Below, piece by piece: positions 13,314 through 21,566 of a stretch of DNA of 23,443 nucleotides; positions within the stretch are counted from its first letter, which is position 1; each line of letters opens with the position of its first letter. The translations under genes and the position numbers were made by a program. Source of the stretch: a virus; the IMG/VR virus record IMGVR_UViG_3300046006_002980, positions 1-23,443 of that record; one strand, written 5' to 3'. Under the pieces are notes generated by a model. That model was not told the origin of the DNA and did not search any database. It saw only the letters and a program-made list of their open reading frames with translations.

Positions 13314-13758
13314 TACTAACCCCACCTTTTTCTAATTTTTGTTTTAAGTAGTCAATTTTAGATTGATCAAGAAGGGGCAGAACTTGGCGTGCTTTTTCTG
13401 TGCTATAGCCATAGTATTTTTTAATAACTTCTATCGATTCAATCTTCTCCACTTTGATCCATTTATTGAATCTCTTACGTGGTCTTATGTTATTTATTAG
13501 AAATTGAAACTGGAGCTTTTTGTCTAGATGTGCACGGGAATTCATCTCATTCGCAGGTATTACCGTATCTGCTCCATACGATAAACCCTTATTAATTATA
13601 TAAGGAACATACTGCTTTTCAGACCAATCATCTACGATAAGATCAGTCTTGTTAAAGGTAATAGCATTAATAAAATCAAAAGGCGATATTGCTGGTTCTT
13701 TAAATACCGGCTCCTCCACTACTTCTACTGCTTGACCAAAAACATCATTTATATCCAT
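13288..13758 (-). CDS. 62: Clamp loader small subunit gp62
   Basis: Protein of 156 aa (T4 gp62 has 187) that joins a gp44 tetramer to load the gp45 clamp onto DNA. Recognisable blocks are SPFDFINAITFNK, YVPYIINKGLSYGADTVIPANEMN, a HLDKKLQFQFLINNIRPRKRF run and a terminal YYGYSTEKARQVLPLL segment, which are standard for gp62 of T4-like phages. The N-terminal MDINDVFGQAVEVVEEP extension is typical of marine T4-like versions as I recall. It overlaps the upstream membrane-protein gene by 10 bases and regA by 26, so the 44-TM-62-regA genes are translation-coupled. Confidence 0.94.
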   Translation of the reverse strand: MDINDVFGQAVEVVEEPVFKEPAISPFDFINAITFNKTDLIVDDWSEKQYVPYIINKGLSYGADTVIPANEMNSRAHLDKKLQFQFLINNIRPRKRFNKWIKVEKIESIEVIKKYYGYSTEKARQVLPLLDQSKIDYLKQKLEKGGVSNVKRVLQS

Positions 13759-14039
13759 AACATTCTCACTAAACCTATAGAGTCAATGGTTACCAACAAC
13801 CCGTAATTAGCCAGCATGCCAAATGATTTCCTAGAATAAGCAGCCCAGCCATAGAGGCAACAACCGCTAATCCAAATAGGGTAGAGTACAATAAGGGGAG
13901 GGTAAGGTGCGGTGAGCGCCATAGTAATCGAGCAACCAATGCTGATACCCCAAGCCAAAAGCTCGATAATAAAACGAAGAGGATAATTAATGTAATCATC
14001 TTTAATCCATTTAAAAGTATTTAAGAATATATCGTTCAT
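13749..14039 (-). CDS. Small membrane protein inside the clamp-loader operon
   Basis: Protein of 96 aa with three predicted transmembrane helices (about residues 21-44, 47-69, 73-95), containing FIIELLAWGISIGCSITMALT, then YPIWISGCCLYGWAAYS and SFGMLANYGLL. It has no counterpart between 44 and 62 in T4. I remember similar short membrane proteins in marine T4-like phages, without known function. The ATG at 14039 forms an ATGA overlap with the gp44 stop and has the TTAAAATGAA box. The longer frame from 14075 is rejected because it lies within gene 44. Possible roles include tethering the replisome to the membrane, but nothing in the sequence shows this. Confidence 0.8.
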   Translation of the reverse strand: MNDIFLNTFKWIKDDYINYPLRFIIELLAWGISIGCSITMALTAPYPPLIVLYPIWISGCCLYGWAAYSRKSFGMLANYGLLVTIDSIGLVRMLWI

Positions 14040-14968
14040 TTTAACTCTACCGATGCCATAATCTCTGTTAAACAAGCTACCAGGTTAATTTCCTGATCGG
14101 ATACAAATGCAGATTTATATTGATAGTCTGCAATCGTTAATACTAACTGCGGTACTTGATTAGTTAATGGTACAAAGGTATCATAAATTTTACGAAAGAG
14201 AGATACCGGATCATTATCTAGATTACTCACAACCCATGTACGCATCTTCTTCCAATCTTTATCTTTTACTGAATCTACTAACTCTTTCATATTGGTTTCA
14301 CCAATACTAATTAAGATGCCCTCATCAATTGAACCTGCTTGAGAGTAACGCTGCAGCTCATTCAACGTTCGACGAAAATCCGGGAAGTACTTCTCTACTA
14401 CTCTAGCTAAAACCTTAGGGTCAAAGGGTACATTTTCTAATTTAAGAATATCGGAAACGCGATTATAAAACGCATTAGCGATCTTAGGCTTCTCTGACTT
14501 AGCAATCTTAAATTCAATTACAGCACACCTACTATGCAACGGTGCAATAATACGGTTCTTAAAATTACACGTAAATATAAATCTACAGTTGGAAGCAAAC
14601 TCCTCGATAAAGCCACGGAGAGCAGGCTGCGTAGAATTAGGATTTAAGTAGTCAGCTTCGTCTAGAATAACTACTTTAGTATTACCAGAGAATGATACGG
14701 TAGAGGCAAACTGCTTAATTTTAGTCCGTAGTACATCAATACCTGATTCTTCTGAACCATTAATTACAAGGTAATCAGTATTAAGTTCTTCACATAAAGC
14801 TCGAGCAACAGTCGTCTTACCAGTACCTGCAGTACCGCATAACAACATATTTTGAATCTCGCCTTTATCTACTAACTGCTGGAAATACTCTTTTTGTTCT
14901 TTAGGTAAAATACAATCTTCAATTTTGCGAGGACGATATTTCTCTACAAAGAGAAAATGCTCATTCAT
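14036..14968 (-). CDS. 44: Clamp loader large subunit gp44 (AAA+ ATPase)
   Basis: AAA+ ATPase of 310 aa that drives loading of the sliding clamp. Motifs: FVEKYRPRKIEDCILP at the N-terminus, Walker A CGTAGTGKTT (44-53), Walker B VVILDEADYL (99-108), sensor 1 IFTCNFKNRI, and the SRC arginine-finger motif HSRCAVIEF (145-153). Length is close to T4 gp44 (319 aa). A PDFRRTLNELQRYS segment marks the sensor 2 region. It begins 16 bases after the gp45 stop and ends in ATGA with the membrane-protein gene. Identity certain. Confidence 0.97.
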   Translation of the reverse strand: MNEHFLFVEKYRPRKIEDCILPKEQKEYFQQLVDKGEIQNMLLCGTAGTGKTTVARALCEELNTDYLVINGSEESGIDVLRTKIKQFASTVSFSGNTKVVILDEADYLNPNSTQPALRGFIEEFASNCRFIFTCNFKNRIIAPLHSRCAVIEFKIAKSEKPKIANAFYNRVSDILKLENVPFDPKVLARVVEKYFPDFRRTLNELQRYSQAGSIDEGILISIGETNMKELVDSVKDKDWKKMRTWVVSNLDNDPVSLFRKIYDTFVPLTNQVPQLVLTIADYQYKSAFVSDQEINLVACLTEIMASVELK

Positions 14969-14984
14969 AATATAATCTCTCTAT

Positions 14985-15656
14985 TTAAACAGTTGAACCA
15001 GGCTCTGCAGCAATCCAATATTGAAGCTGTCGCGACTCATGTTTAAAATGGAGAAATTTAGCTTTACCGTTAGGGGTCTTAGCTACAGATACTTCGTATG
15101 CATCAGGAATCACTTTTAAGTTCTCAACAGCAATATAAACGTCAAAGCTATCTAAGGAAGTACCTAGTTGCTTTCTAAAGTTAGCTGCAGTATCGTTTTT
15201 ACGATCACTTACCGATAGAGTAACTGCTTGCTCTTTACAGGTAACAGATATAGTCGGAGCACCAGTAATAGCGGCAGCTTTCATAATCATCTGAACGTCT
15301 TCTGATGTAAGCTTAAACTTATAAACATCTACGTGTTCAATTTCTCCATCAGGAGCAGCTGTAACTACTTCAGGATTCGAATAATAATACTCAAATTTAC
15401 CTGCAGGGCTAGTTACCATAAGACATTTATCACCAAAATCAATGTCCTGATTATCCATTAACGTAATCATCGATAGCATAGAGTTCAATTCATAGATAGC
15501 GAACTCATTAGGAATAATTTCCTTGATAGTAGCTTTTGCAAATATATTACGTGCATTCGAGATTGTACTAACAGTGTCTCCAGCCTTAAAGACAATATTT
15601 GTATTAATAGATGCAAAGTTCTTTAACAGCGATATAGTTTCAGTACCAAATTTCAT
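14985..15656 (-). CDS. 45: Sliding clamp gp45
   Basis: Trimeric DNA clamp of 223 aa (T4 gp45 has 228), tethering polymerase to DNA and, in T4, acting as the activator of late promoters. Key stretches are MKFGTETISLLKNFASIN, TVSTISNARNIFAKA, an EFAIYELNSMLSMI run and LTSEDVQMIMKAAAI, with the C-terminal QLQYWIAAEP motif. The ATG at 15656 (AAAGGTG just upstream) is preferred over GTG at 15662. It is the first gene of the replication group, following a sigma70-like promoter sequence. The presence of gp45 fits with the TATAAATA late promoters found here. Confidence 0.96.
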   Translation of the reverse strand: MKFGTETISLLKNFASINTNIVFKAGDTVSTISNARNIFAKATIKEIIPNEFAIYELNSMLSMITLMDNQDIDFGDKCLMVTSPAGKFEYYYSNPEVVTAAPDGEIEHVDVYKFKLTSEDVQMIMKAAAITGAPTISVTCKEQAVTLSVSDRKNDTAANFRKQLGTSLDSFDVYIAVENLKVIPDAYEVSVAKTPNGKAKFLHFKHESRQLQYWIAAEPGSTV

Positions 15657-15669
15657 ATTCACCTTTCAT

Positions 15670-15698
15670 AATATAACATATTATATAATTATTTCCAA
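15670..15698 (-). promoter_or_regulatory. Sigma70-like promoter before gene 45
   Basis: On the minus strand, TTGGAA (15693-15698) and TATATT (15670-15675) are separated by exactly 17 bases, close to the host sigma70 consensus. The predicted start falls just before the Shine-Dalgarno of gene 45, giving a very short leader. The spacer also holds the inverted repeat TAATAT-AAC-ATATTA (15668-15682 on the plus strand). A+T-rich sequence raises the chance of a false match. Confidence 0.4.
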
Positions 15699-16426
15699 CT
15701 CAATGCTACTTCTTTCGGTGGCATACCTGCTTTATATTTGTCGACACAATACTGCCGCTCTTTTGCATCTAACTCCATAAACTTTGGATCCCGAAAAGCC
15801 GAGGACGTATGTTCTCTAAAGCAAACTAATACATCGTTAATAATAATAGGGTCTCCATGGTAGAAGTACGACCTGTAAAAGTACTCCCCGTCTACTATCC
15901 AAAGTAAAATATCATCCATTTCTAAAGCACCCTCTCTTCTTACTGCATAGTTAGAAGGGTTACCTGTTGTATTATCACCATTTACGTATTTGTTACCATA
16001 CCAAGGTAATTTTGTATTAAAGAATTGAGTACGATCTTCGTTACTATGAGTAAAGCCAGCAATCAACCACTTACCTGGATTAGTATCAAAAGCATCACTA
16101 ATTTTTTGTAAAGCATTCTGGTCTACAAAAAAGTCATCCATGTAAAGTAATTTAATTATATCACCAGTAGCGTTCCTAACAGCGTTGTTAACGTTATTAG
16201 CGGCATTTTTAATACCACTGGTATTTTTAAAATACTTAATGTCTAAGACGTAGGCAAAAACATCACATATAGATTTTAGATTAGTTTCTTCACTTTGATC
16301 TGAAACTACAATGTCGAAATCTTTAAAGCTTTGATACATTAAGTGCGAGAAAAATTCTACTAGAAACTTTTCTGCGGTTTTATCCTTCATCGTATAGACA
16401 GGTACACAAATAGATATCTTAGACAT
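15689..16426 (-). CDS. Family 2 glycosyltransferase
   Basis: GT-A fold enzyme of 245 aa. The opening SKISICVPVYTMKD, then FDIVVSDQSEET, a GIKNAANNVNNAV acceptor-loop-like stretch and the acidic LLYMDDFFVD (DD as metal-binding site) are characteristic GT2 elements. After this come GKWLIAGFTHSN and a WIVDGEYFYRSYFYHG segment near the active-site lid. The donor sugar is not determined. The ATG at 16426 is preferred; an in-frame GTG at 16435 adds three residues. It overlaps the GDPD-like gene by 8 bases. It is the last gene of the glycan cluster before gene 45. Confidence 0.88.
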   Translation of the reverse strand: MSKISICVPVYTMKDKTAEKFLVEFFSHLMYQSFKDFDIVVSDQSEETNLKSICDVFAYVLDIKYFKNTSGIKNAANNVNNAVRNATGDIIKLLYMDDFFVDQNALQKISDAFDTNPGKWLIAGFTHSNEDRTQFFNTKLPWYGNKYVNGDNTTGNPSNYAVRREGALEMDDILLWIVDGEYFYRSYFYHGDPIIINDVLVCFREHTSSAFRDPKFMELDAKERQYCVDKYKAGMPPKEVALSWK

Positions 16427-16859
16427 AGTCGACACATACTCCGTAAATACCTAGTAGTTTATATTTGTCAAAGTCGACTTTAGGTCCAAAGTCTAAAAGG
16501 ACTTGGTTATAAGAAAATACATTTTGAGGCTTAGGGTACGTCCAAACATATCCCTGAGATGTTAATGTATAATCATCTTTGTCGTGTAAAAAATAATTAA
16601 AGTCCCTGAGCCGGTACAGCTCTGTACTTGCTTGAAGATTCTTACAATGTATCCAGAGTCTTGTTTTTAATGTTACCAAATAATCCATTACAATAGGGTA
16701 AGTCGGTTCATTATGACCAAGATACAGATCGTTATTATGAACCCATAGGTCTATCTCTACATCATATCCTTCTCGAATACAATAATCAATTACCTCTGGT
16801 TTGTTCTCATTATCTGGATCAGGTCCAAATGTATTACCGCGATGACAAATAATTTTCAT
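16419..16859 (-). CDS. Short GDPD-like phosphodiesterase domain protein
   Basis: Protein of 146 aa with the front half of a glycerophosphodiester phosphodiesterase barrel: ICHRGNTFGPD (His6, Arg7), then GYDVEIDLWVHNNDLYLGHNEP, containing the metal-ligand pair Glu35/Asp37 and the catalytic-type His49 of the family, and a second part with WIHCKNL and FLHDKDDY. Usual GDPD domains are about 240 aa, so this is a reduced version that may lack the full barrel, but all early catalytic residues are kept. Homologous short forms occur in capsule/LPS gene clusters in my memory. It starts with TAATG from the SDR gene. It may remove or transfer a glycerol-phosphate or similar group; the substrate is unknown. 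Confidence 0.72.
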   Translation of the reverse strand: MKIICHRGNTFGPDPDNENKPEVIDYCIREGYDVEIDLWVHNNDLYLGHNEPTYPIVMDYLVTLKTRLWIHCKNLQASTELYRLRDFNYFLHDKDDYTLTSQGYVWTYPKPQNVFSYNQVLLDFGPKVDFDKYKLLGIYGVCVDYV

Positions 16860-17515
16860 TAGATTAGTTTAGGTGCACCAAGTGGTTGTACGTTGAGATA
16901 TTTTTTCCAAGGTTGCCCTTTATCAACTCGCTTAAGTTTTGTAAAACCTCTTTTACGTATAATAATATTATCACCAGGCTCATACTTACCATCAATACAT
17001 TCTTTTACTATTTCAGCTACCTGTAATGTAGACAACCTGGTTCGCTTATCTTCCCCAGGGTAATCGTTCTCGCGCATCTTGGTATCTACACGACCAGGGC
17101 TTACAGAATAAGCATGATAGCCTTCAAACCCTAGAGACTGTACGAAAGAAATAACACCAGACTTAGATGCTGAATAACCACTATGCTCTGGTTTACCATA
17201 CATACCAGCAACTGAGGCAATAAAGATCATTTTCTTAACATTATAGGTAATAGCTGCTCGAGCAATCAAGTAACTACCAATTAAGTTAACTTCAATCTCT
17301 TCTTGCCAATGCGTAATATTAGAATCTTTTATTACCTGTACGTGGGAGATACCAGCGCAGTTAACAATCGCGTCAGGTTTGTACTTTTCCAACGTCGCAC
17401 AAATCTGATTATAGTCTCTTACGTCACATTCTTCTTTCGGAATATTAACCGTGTCGGGGTAAAGTTGTTTAATACCTTCGCCTATATCACTCTTACCAAA
17501 AATTAAAACTTTCAT
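16859..17515 (-). CDS. Short-chain dehydrogenase/reductase
   Basis: NAD(P)-dependent SDR of 218 aa. Seen: cofactor loop GKSDIGEGI (7-15), a variant of the usual TGxxxGIG, NCAG (52-55), Ser101 in IASVAGMYG, and the catalytic YSASK (Tyr114, Lys118), followed by YSVSPGRVDTKM. The C-terminal segment is basic and extends to GKYEPGDNIIIRKRGF, as in sugar-modifying SDRs. It would oxidise, reduce or epimerise a sugar or polyol nucleotide in this cluster. It overlaps the nucleotidyltransferase stop (ATGA) and the GDPD-like start (TAATG), so these three genes are one unit. Confidence 0.87.
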   Translation of the reverse strand: MKVLIFGKSDIGEGIKQLYPDTVNIPKEECDVRDYNQICATLEKYKPDAIVNCAGISHVQVIKDSNITHWQEEIEVNLIGSYLIARAAITYNVKKMIFIASVAGMYGKPEHSGYSASKSGVISFVQSLGFEGYHAYSVSPGRVDTKMRENDYPGEDKRTRLSTLQVAEIVKECIDGKYEPGDNIIIRKRGFTKLKRVDKGQPWKKYLNVQPLGAPKLI

Positions 17516-18237
17516 AATACAACATCTCCGTTATCTACTTTATCTAAAAAGATCTCTAATTCGTAAGGAGTACCTAGCATATGTTTTTTATTAACATCGA
17601 CTTCATATACTGATACATCACCTAGACCTGCAATCAACTCGTTGTATGCAGGAGCAATATAGAATTCATTATTGGTTCTAATATTTTTAGCAATCATCAT
17701 GATTACACTCTCAATATAATCACTACCGTGGCGAAAATAATAAATTCCTGCGCAGGCTCTGTCGGAAATAACAACTTTTTCTGCCACCTCCACAACTTTA
17801 CCTTTTTTAACTTTTGCATAACTGTGATGTGGGTTAGTGGAATTAAATACTACTAAAGAACCATCACGATCTTTAGACTGCTCTAAGAAGTCATCAAAAT
17901 TCCATTCCAAATATTGATCACAGTTGGCAATAACTAACGGCTTTGAGTTATTGATGTAGGGTAGAGCCATTAATGTAGTACACGCAGCCCCCTCAGTAAC
18001 AATATCTAAAGGAATAATTGTACCTTGTTGCTCGAGAAATTCTTGAAGACCATTATCAAGATGCTCTTTTAGAGCGATAAAAATAAAATTACATTGACTG
18101 TGTTTTGAGGTAAGAGAATCAATAACTCTCTTAATCATCGGTACACCAACAACATCAATCATTGGTTTAGGTTTATCGTAACCACTTTCAACAAATCGCT
18201 GACCCTTACCAGCCATCGGAATAACTACATTAATCAT
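17512..18237 (-). CDS. Sugar-phosphate nucleotidyltransferase
   Basis: NTP-transferase of 241 aa that would activate a sugar (or polyol) 1-phosphate. It has the signature NVVIPMAGKGQRF (GxGxRF) and KPKPMIDVVGVPMI (active-site Lys), the central VTEGAACTTLMAL base-binding region, and LVIANCDQYLEW (Asp107, metal ligand). The length and the TEGAA motif resemble HddC/RfbA-like transferases of capsule and LPS clusters rather than the long GlmU type. The ATG follows AAGGA. The stop overlaps the SDR start by ATGA. The sugar is unknown. Together with the SDR and GDPD-like genes it could make an unusual polyol- or glycerol-type nucleotide. Confidence 0.88.
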   Translation of the reverse strand: MINVVIPMAGKGQRFVESGYDKPKPMIDVVGVPMIKRVIDSLTSKHSQCNFIFIALKEHLDNGLQEFLEQQGTIIPLDIVTEGAACTTLMALPYINNSKPLVIANCDQYLEWNFDDFLEQSKDRDGSLVVFNSTNPHHSYAKVKKGKVVEVAEKVVISDRACAGIYYFRHGSDYIESVIMMIAKNIRTNNEFYIAPAYNELIAGLGDVSVYEVDVNKKHMLGTPYELEIFLDKVDNGDVVL

Positions 18238-18252
18238 TTTTTATCCTTATTA

Positions 18253-18918
18253 TTATGGAAACCGCGCTAGAATTTCTTCATTGATCGGTATTTTATTACG
18301 TAATCTATCGGTGTAGTCTCTTGTACAACAATTCGTTAACAAATGACCGCTCAATTGATGCTCTTCACTCATAAAATGTATATTTTGTTCACCCATAATA
18401 GGGGCAAGAATAGAATAAAAATTATGCATGTGATTAGGGTCGTATTTAGCTAGATCTGAGAACCCCTGTATAACCTGATCGTGCAGCCGACTAGGCCACG
18501 CGTAAAATGTATCCCCAACAAACTGTTCCCTTTCCCAATGACCATTACCCTCCCGAGAAGTAAAATTAAACTTATCCCAGTCTATGTTAAAATCTTCTAA
18601 ACTCTTATTATAGTGAACATCAAATCTAGTCATGAAATAAAAATCAATATCATCACCTGATGTTAGAGATAAAGAAATTGCTCGAGTAGGATTTTGCCTA
18701 CTACCTTCAAAAGGAATTGAAGCTAGTTTTTTAGGGTTAAGAAGTTTAGTTACTTCATCCATTCTATCGTTATCATACGTCATAACATAGGTTGTTACAT
18801 TATAATGCCGACGTAGGGGTTCAATTAAATTACGATTTATGTTAGGAAAACAATGATTAAAGTCTCTATCCGATTTATGTCCAAACGATATTCCAGCAAA
18901 AATAATTCCTACATTCAT
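18253..18918 (-). CDS. Putative glycosyltransferase-like protein
   Basis: Soluble protein of 221 aa, start ATG 18918 with GAGG six bases before it; a TTG start four codons earlier is rejected. The N-terminus NVGIIFAGISFG and the region FYFMTRFDVHYNKSL (an R-F-D acidic motif after a strand) resemble the nucleotide-sugar part of GT-A enzymes that act on capsule or LPS. SREGNGHWEREQFVGDTFYAWPS and SEEHQLSGHL are further blocks. I do not recognise a named family. The gene sits among glycosyltransferases with tight spacing (16 bases), which supports a role in glycan building. Confidence 0.65.
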   Translation of the reverse strand: MNVGIIFAGISFGHKSDRDFNHCFPNINRNLIEPLRRHYNVTTYVMTYDNDRMDEVTKLLNPKKLASIPFEGSRQNPTRAISLSLTSGDDIDFYFMTRFDVHYNKSLEDFNIDWDKFNFTSREGNGHWEREQFVGDTFYAWPSRLHDQVIQGFSDLAKYDPNHMHNFYSILAPIMGEQNIHFMSEEHQLSGHLLTNCCTRDYTDRLRNKIPINEEILARFP

Positions 18919-18934
18919 ATTTGACCTCAAATAT

Positions 18935-19657
18935 TTAATTTAATAATAGTACTTTAGAAAGGTCTCGGCTTAGGGTAGCTAATTTTTGATGCGTCTCAAT
19001 TAAGTTACCTTCGTTGACAATATGCTCTCTACCGAACCCTCTAGCGATATCAGTAGCAGGTATTCGAGTTTGAATTTGCAATTTTCTTTTAATTACGTCA
19101 AAGTTAAAAGGAGACCAACCATACCATAGAACCGTAAGAGCTTCGGTAGTATGTTCTCTATCGAAATGCCTACCTAGAGGATACATAAAATAATTTTTAT
19201 TATGTATCATTCTAGGGCGTCTAATATTAGTACCGCCTTCATTATAGTGAATACCAAATGTCTTTTGAGATACCAACGGTCTGTCTAAAGAAGGTAAATT
19301 TGCAGTATCAGTATCTACCATTACACAACAGGGAATAATAAACTCTTTCGTATCTAAGGTATCCAGTACCTTATAATCCCCTACTAAAAATTCTGTTGTG
19401 TTTAAACAAATCTTCCAACCAGTTACTGTACTTTCAATATCTGATACTTCTTCATCAGCCAGTTTAGCATCGAACTGAGAATTACGAGAATCAATAATTG
19501 TCCAGTCTGGGCATATCTCTTTAATTATCTCAACCGAACGATCAGTAGAAGCATAGTTAATTAATACCCCGTGATCGAAATATTGTTTATGGTGATTTAA
19601 CCACCATGGTAGTAAATACTCTTCATTAAAGAAGTGTGTTATAATAGTTTTACGCAT
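18935..19657 (-). CDS. Glycosyltransferase, GT2-4-like
   Basis: Protein of 240 aa starting KTIITHFFNEEYLLPWWLNHH, then FDHGVLINYASTDRSVEIIKE, which matches the opening of Glyco_tranf_2_4-type enzymes (N-E-x-x-x-x-W-x-x-H-H, then a Ser/Thr-Asp-x-S dyad). The acidic VMVDTD stretch (about 112-117) is the likely metal-binding DxD. A GIHYNEGG and IHNKNY segment follows. The first bases overlap the end of the fusion gene by 8. Its donor and acceptor are unknown. Together with its neighbours it would add one residue of a phage-directed glycan. Confidence 0.82.
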   Translation of the reverse strand: MRKTIITHFFNEEYLLPWWLNHHKQYFDHGVLINYASTDRSVEIIKEICPDWTIIDSRNSQFDAKLADEEVSDIESTVTGWKICLNTTEFLVGDYKVLDTLDTKEFIIPCCVMVDTDTANLPSLDRPLVSQKTFGIHYNEGGTNIRRPRMIHNKNYFMYPLGRHFDREHTTEALTVLWYGWSPFNFDVIKRKLQIQTRIPATDIARGFGREHIVNEGNLIETHQKLATLSRDLSKVLLLN

Positions 19658-21566
19658 CGGTCAAAACAACCTCAGGGAAGTATTTTAAAAAACTTACATT
19701 ATTATTTTTTATATCAAGTACCTTACACCTTATCTCATCAAAGAAGTTCCATGCAAGTGGTACTACACAAATTTGCCCTGTCTCTTCTCTTAATTGCTCT
19801 GGAGACAAGATAGGTATCTTAGATCCAGGGCTGAAAAGATTTTGTTTAAGTTCATTATTATCTACAATGTAGTCTAATTTAAACTTAGAGAAGTTAAGAA
19901 ATGTATTACCTTTAGCAGCTGCACCATATCCAACTACTTTAATTCCTTGCGCTTGAAGCTTTTCAATTGCTTGCTTACACTCAGTAGCAATTCGCTTGCA
20001 CTTAATTGCATACTGAAGCATGGTACGGTACGTCAGTGTTTCCTCTTGTTCGATAAACTTATTTGATTGATCTTCTTTATTCTTAGACAGAACAAATACA
20101 AAGCTAGTTCCATGAATCGGGGTTCTAATAACATCAATAACGTTTAACCCGGCTCTAGCTGCTAACGCACAAAAAGACTTTACACTAAAAAAGGAAATAT
20201 GCTCATGGTAAATAGTATCAAATTGATTGTTCTTTACCATATCAGCTTGCGACGTTTGAATAAAAATACAACCATCATCGCTCAATGACTCTTTACAGGC
20301 AACAAGAAAGTCTCTAGGGTATGCATTATGAGCAAATACGTTTTGTGCAGTAATGATATCGAACTTTGTTTTAAATTGCTCCGAAGTAATAAAGTAGTCA
20401 CATACTATATTATGATTTACAGAACTAATAGGGTAAAGGTTTTCAGCAGGATCGATACCATAAGTATTGTATCCTTTTGCTTTATAGGAGTCTAGTTGAG
20501 TACCATCATTACAGGCAATATCTAGTACGTTTTTACCCTTAGTATAATTACTAGTAAGATCTACAAACCAATCAAAATAATCTTTTAACGTTTGGGTTGT
20601 ACCGCTAACGTACAGGTAATGCTTAAATAACTTATCAGGATCTACGACGTGTGTAAGCTGAATGTGTGTGCAATCCATACAGTAGTTAATACCTAACGGA
20701 TATGTAAACTCTGTTTCGTTAGCGGTACTTAAATAACTATTGGCTAGAGGTTGATTATTAAGATCTAAAATACTTTCTAAGTTACTGCTGTCACAACATA
20801 GACACTTAGCTAGCTGTCTATAACTACTATAGTCTAAAGTAAGAACATCTTGAATTTCTTTTTTAGAATTATCATTCCATCGACGATGCGATCCGGCTAC
20901 GTAATGTACCCCCATCATAGTACCGTACTCATCTTTAAAGTAACAATTACCATAGCTGTTAGCGTCAGTCTTCCAGCTTTCTGTTTTTATTTTATTCTCA
21001 AGGATATGTTTACGAATTCTAAATCCTACTTCAACAAACCCAGTAGACCTATTTTGATCTACTTCCTCTCTAGTAATTATCCAAGAGTTTGAAGTAGCTA
21101 ATTCTCGATCGTAGTAGGCACCAAAGCAGCAAGGGATGTCTTTAAAGTTATCCGGGTTAATATCGACCCAGCTCTTAGTATCTTTACCGTCATTATACTC
21201 GCACCCTACTGCCTTATATCCCTCTTTAAATTTAGAGTAAACATAGCTATGAATATTATCATTTAAGATAAAAAAGTCGGAGTCAATAATAGATACTATA
21301 TCTGAGGTACAGTGTTTAAGACCTTCGTCGATAGCTCGACCATGCGAAACCCCGTCATGAGTCATTTGACTACTAAGTAGCACAAACTTATCAATGACGG
21401 GATCCATATCTATTTTTCTTTTTTGAGAATCAATTGTATTATCTACTACAATTAACCTATAATCTTTTTTAGGTAATCTTTTTTTAAAGTTCTCAACCTG
21501 CAGATCAAGAAGATCATAATTACCGAAAATAACTATTACATAATCAATCATATTGGAAGTATTCAT
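19650..21566 (-). CDS. Fusion: GT2 domain plus C-methyltransferase (NDP-sugar type)
   Basis: A 638-aa two-part enzyme in one unbroken frame. Residues 1-240 are a GT2-type domain (DYVIVIFGNYDLL, IVVDNT, IIDSDFFI with DSD at 95-97, HYVAGSHRRW). Residues 250-638 match the NDP-4-keto-6-deoxyhexose C-methyltransferase family: a zinc-type head with Cys255/Cys258 and Cys296/Cys299, the SAM-binding VLDIACNDGTQL (347-358), the YHEHISFF block (453-460), and a C-terminal GYGAAAKGNTFLNF (547-560) with IVDNNELKQ. All three methyltransferase subdomains are present. The fusion is unusual because these two activities are normally separate genes. An internal ATG at 21551 is an alternative start. Confidence 0.88.
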   Translation of the reverse strand: MNTSNMIDYVIVIFGNYDLLDLQVENFKKRLPKKDYRLIVVDNTIDSQKRKIDMDPVIDKFVLLSSQMTHDGVSHGRAIDEGLKHCTSDIVSIIDSDFFILNDNIHSYVYSKFKEGYKAVGCEYNDGKDTKSWVDINPDNFKDIPCCFGAYYDRELATSNSWIITREEVDQNRSTGFVEVGFRIRKHILENKIKTESWKTDANSYGNCYFKDEYGTMMGVHYVAGSHRRWNDNSKKEIQDVLTLDYSSYRQLAKCLCCDSSNLESILDLNNQPLANSYLSTANETEFTYPLGINYCMDCTHIQLTHVVDPDKLFKHYLYVSGTTQTLKDYFDWFVDLTSNYTKGKNVLDIACNDGTQLDSYKAKGYNTYGIDPAENLYPISSVNHNIVCDYFITSEQFKTKFDIITAQNVFAHNAYPRDFLVACKESLSDDGCIFIQTSQADMVKNNQFDTIYHEHISFFSVKSFCALAARAGLNVIDVIRTPIHGTSFVFVLSKNKEDQSNKFIEQEETLTYRTMLQYAIKCKRIATECKQAIEKLQAQGIKVVGYGAAAKGNTFLNFSKFKLDYIVDNNELKQNLFSPGSKIPILSPEQLREETGQICVVPLAWNFFDEIRCKVLDIKNNNVSFLKYFPEVVLTDA

